From an uncultured Collinsella sp. (GTDB lineage: Bacteria; Actinomycetota; Coriobacteriia; Coriobacteriales; Coriobacteriaceae), in the NCBI GenBank assembly GCA_900552755.1, contig USAY01000110.1, forward strand, positions 1 to 6,067: a stretch of 6,067 nucleotides of DNA, read 5' to 3'. The stretch's first letter is position 1. The number at the start of each line of letters is the position of its first letter. Under the pieces are notes generated by a model, which had not been told where the DNA came from, made no database searches, and was given only the letters and a program-made list of their open reading frames with translations. The translations under genes were made by a program, and so were the position numbers. Below, piece after piece: positions 4,025 to 6,067 of the stretch.

Positions 4025-5752
4025 ATGGCGAACGACAGCAAGACATGGCGGTGCGGAAAGTACGAGCTCAGCTTTGACCGTCCGCGCATCATGGGCGTCC
4101 TCAACGTGACGCCCGATTCGTTTAGCGACGGCGGTGAGCACTTCGACCCGGATGCCGCTATCGAGTACGGCCTGGCGATGCTCGATGCCGGCGCCGACAT
4201 CATCGACGTGGGCGGCGAGTCCACGCGCCCCGGCTTTACCCCGGTCAACCCCGACGAGGAGGCGCGTCGCGTGCTGCCCGTCGTGCGCGCGCTCGCCAAA
4301 GAGGGTGCCATCGTCTCGATCGATACGCGTCATGTGGCGGTTGCCAAGGCGGCCGTGCGCTGCGGTGCTTCGATTGTCAACGACGTGACGGGCTTCACCG
4401 ATCCCAAGATGGTTGAGTTCGTTAAGACGAGCACCTGCGGCGTCATCGTAATGCACGCCGGCGAGGTCGCCGTACCCGCCCGCACGCACGCGACGGTGCA
4501 GCTCGATACCTCGGCTGCGGCGTTTGTTGCCGAGAAGGCACGCGAGGCGGCTGCCGAGGCCGCGCGCGAGGCCGAGAAGCCGGCCCGTCGCCGTCGCGGC
4601 AAGTTGCTGGGCGAGCCCAAGGTTGAGGCCAAGCTTCCGGGCGGTGTGGTACAGCCCTCGCTGCCGTTTGGCGAACCGGAGCCCGCGCCCGAGTCCGAGC
4701 CAGAGACGCCGGCTGCCGAGCAAGCTGCCCCTGCCGCCGCTGCACCCGAGACCGTGCCCGCAGCTACCGAAGCCGCACCAGAGCCCAGCGACCACCTGGC
4801 CGCCATGATGCGCCGCAGCGCCCGCCGTGAGGAAGCCTATGTGCCCACCTCGCAGCTCCGCCGCTTTACCCTGCCCGATTCTGCGCCCATCATGCGCCGC
4901 GTCATGGGCTTTCTGTCCGACCAGGCCCGCACGCTCATCCATGCCGGCGTGTCGCGCGACCGTATCTGCATCGATCCCGGCCCGGGCTTTGGCAAGACGG
5001 CCAACGAAGACATCGTCATCCAGCGCGAGACCGGCAAGATGGCGTCGCTGGGCTATCCGCTCATGTGCGCCGTGTCGCGCAAGCGCTTTGTGGGCGCCGT
5101 CTCGGGCGTGACCGAGGCCGCCGAGCGCGATGCCGCCACGTTTGGTGTGTGCCTGGGCGCCATCCAGGCCGGCGCCAACATCGTGCGCGTACATGACGTT
5201 GCGGGCTTTGCGCAGTTCCTGAACGGTTACTGGGCCGTTGCCAAACCGCAACCGCGCCGCGCGTTTGTGGCCGTGGGTTCCAACCTGGGGCATCGCTGCG
5301 ACAACATTCGCGCTGCGCGCGACATGATTGCCGAGATTCCGCTGACCTGCGTGTCCAACTGCTCGCGCATCTACGAGAGCGAGCCGGCCTACGAGATGCG
5401 CCAGGACGCGTTTGCCAACGCCGTCATCGAGATTAAGACCGAGCTGGCGCCGTTGGTGCTGCTCGACGAGCTCATGAAGATCGAGGCCGAGCTGGGCCGC
5501 GACCGTTCCAAAAAGGCCAAGGCCAACGGTCCGCGCACCATCGACCTGGATCTGCTGTGGATGGACGGCGAGACCCACGGCGGCAAAAAGCTGCGCCTGC
5601 CGCATCCGCTGATCGGCGAGCGCGACTTTGTGCTGGTGCCGCTCGAGGATCTGATGCACGATCCGGCGCGGTTCTTCCGCTACAACGGCGTCGAGGTCAA
5701 GGAGCCCGAGGACCGCGTGGGCCATATCGTGGGCGAATTGGGGCGCATGTAG
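4025..5752 (+). CDS. folP: Bifunctional dihydropteroate synthase - HPPK (folP-folK fusion) with large internal insertion
   Basis: This 575-residue protein joins two consecutive steps of folate synthesis. Residues about 20-405 form dihydropteroate synthase (joins pterin pyrophosphate to p-aminobenzoate, the sulfonamide target). Residues about 411-575 form HPPK (pyrophosphorylates hydroxymethyl-dihydropterin). Synthase motifs: MGVLNVTPDSFSDGG (23-37), DVGGESTRPG (61-70), SIDT (98-101, Asp100), NDVTG (119-123), VMH (142-144), DPGPGFGKT (317-325), SRKRF (351-355) and RVHD (388-391). HPPK motifs: VGSNLG (417-422), ELGRDR (489-494), GPRTIDLDLL (502-511) and LPHPL (525-529). Between VMH and DPG there are 172 residues where about 45 are usual. 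This insertion has a helical Ala/Glu/Arg part (164-184), a basic RRRR (188-191), an Ala/Pro/Glu-rich stretch (217-254) and an Arg-rich segment (263-268). The order here is synthase first, HPPK second. The next gene starts on the base after the stop. Confidence 0.95.
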   Translation: MANDSKTWRCGKYELSFDRPRIMGVLNVTPDSFSDGGEHFDPDAAIEYGLAMLDAGADIIDVGGESTRPGFTPVNPDEEARRVLPVVRALAKEGAIVSIDTRHVAVAKAAVRCGASIVNDVTGFTDPKMVEFVKTSTCGVIVMHAGEVAVPARTHATVQLDTSAAAFVAEKAREAAAEAAREAEKPARRRRGKLLGEPKVEAKLPGGVVQPSLPFGEPEPAPESEPETPAAEQAAPAAAAPETVPAATEAAPEPSDHLAAMMRRSARREEAYVPTSQLRRFTLPDSAPIMRRVMGFLSDQARTLIHAGVSRDRICIDPGPGFGKTANEDIVIQRETGKMASLGYPLMCAVSRKRFVGAVSGVTEAAERDAATFGVCLGAIQAGANIVRVHDVAGFAQFLNGYWAVAKPQPRRAFVAVGSNLGHRCDNIRAARDMIAEIPLTCVSNCSRIYESEPAYEMRQDAFANAVIEIKTELAPLVLLDELMKIEAELGRDRSKKAKANGPRTIDLDLLWMDGETHGGKKLRLPHPLIGERDFVLVPLEDLMHDPARFFRYNGVEVKEPEDRVGHIVGELGRM

Positions 5753-6067
5753 ATGATCGAGATGAATGCTGTTGCCGCTGGTACCGAGCTCGACGCGGCG
5801 CGTGACGCGGGCCGCGAGGGCGTGTCCGCGGGCTGGTGCGCGTGGAGCGCGGGCGATGCTTCGCTGACGTTTTCGCTGGTTGTGCGCCCCGATGTGAATA
5901 TGCACGCCTTCCACGGCCTGCCGTTTGTGGCGGCGATGGGCATGATGGACGCGCTCGTGGGCACGGCGTCGACGCCGGGCCTGGGCCTTGCCGGCAAGGT
6001 GGGTATCCAGTGGCCGAGCGATATCGTGTGCGGTGCGCCTGCGTTTGAGACGTCGCTCGCGCGTGTT
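5753..6067 (+). CDS. Biotin/lipoate protein ligase-fold protein, 3'-partial, apparently degenerate
   Basis: The frame starts with ATG on the base after the folate gene stop, which suggests translational coupling, and stays open for 105 residues to the window end. A second ATG at 5762 is an alternative. The fragment resembles the biotin-protein ligase catalytic fold: GTELDAARDAG (10-20) fits the early helix, AWSAGDASLTFSLVVRP (30-46) fits the usual W-S-x-x-G-x-L-x-x-S-x-x-x-R-P pattern, then a helix (56-69) and KVGIQWPSDIV (82-92) in place of K-W-P-N-D. The GRGRRGR biotin/ATP loop expected between the first two elements is missing, as if about 20-25 residues were absent, and the K-W-P-N-D motif has become QWPSD. 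It may therefore be an inactive or altered relative (a regulator or a different acyl transferase), not a working biotin ligase. The C-terminal half, with the catalytic-lysine region, is outside the window. Confidence 0.6.
   Translation, partial: MIEMNAVAAGTELDAARDAGREGVSAGWCAWSAGDASLTFSLVVRPDVNMHAFHGLPFVAAMGMMDALVGTASTPGLGLAGKVGIQWPSDIVCGAPAFETSLARV

Noticed and set aside
4463..4885. A frameshift or pseudogene break in the dihydropteroate synthase
   Set aside because: The reading frame is continuous and all catalytic motifs reappear in the same frame after the insertion, so it looks like a genuine in-frame insertion.
3827..5914. A 695-codon open frame on the minus strand opposite the folate gene
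   Set aside because: Its product is rich in His, Arg, Gly and Ala with no recognisable motifs, and it mirrors the GC-biased codon positions of a well-supported gene on the other strand. It is a composition shadow.

Overview
The window is GC-rich, with most G/C at third codon positions. Together the gene set, the tandem-ATPase ECF transporter, the folP-folK fusion and the repeat-laden spacer suggest a Coriobacteriia host, Collinsella-like. This is an inference from style and content, not a database match. There are six protein-coding genes, two of them cut by the window edges, and one gene-poor spacer of about 535 bases packed with repeats. No tRNA, rRNA, CRISPR array or transposase gene was seen.

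Layout. Positions 1-969 hold the 3' part of a two-domain ECF-transporter ATPase. Four bases later (974-1687) comes a membrane S component, the substrate-binding subunit of the same vitamin-type importer; a corrinoid is a plausible substrate, but this is not proven. Positions 1688-2222 contain two related foldback elements of 166 and 160 bp. The second is bracketed by an imperfect direct repeat of about 60 bp, and terminator-like hairpins lie inside and beside these elements. On the minus strand, 3041-2223 encodes an exonuclease III-type AP endonuclease. Divergently, 3178-3930 encodes a Sir2-family NAD-dependent protein deacylase. Then 4025-5752 encodes a bifunctional folate enzyme (dihydropteroate synthase fused to HPPK). 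Its first codon follows a strong hairpin and a clean Shine-Dalgarno site. A gene starting at 5753, immediately after the folate gene's stop, looks like a biotin/lipoate protein ligase-fold protein and runs off the window.

How the genes relate. The first two genes are one transporter operon. The folate gene and the ligase-like gene are probably co-transcribed, and both concern cofactor metabolism. The nuclease and sirtuin share an upstream region, but nothing in the sequence links their functions.

The points most worth a second look are: (1) an insertion of roughly 130-140 residues, low in complexity and rich in Ala/Pro/Glu, inside the dihydropteroate synthase barrel, with all catalytic motifs kept on both sides; (2) two homologous foldback elements whose outer arms differ between the copies yet remain complementary within each copy, a covariation-like pattern that suggests the fold is maintained; (3) a ligase-like protein that appears to lack the GRGRRG nucleotide/biotin loop.
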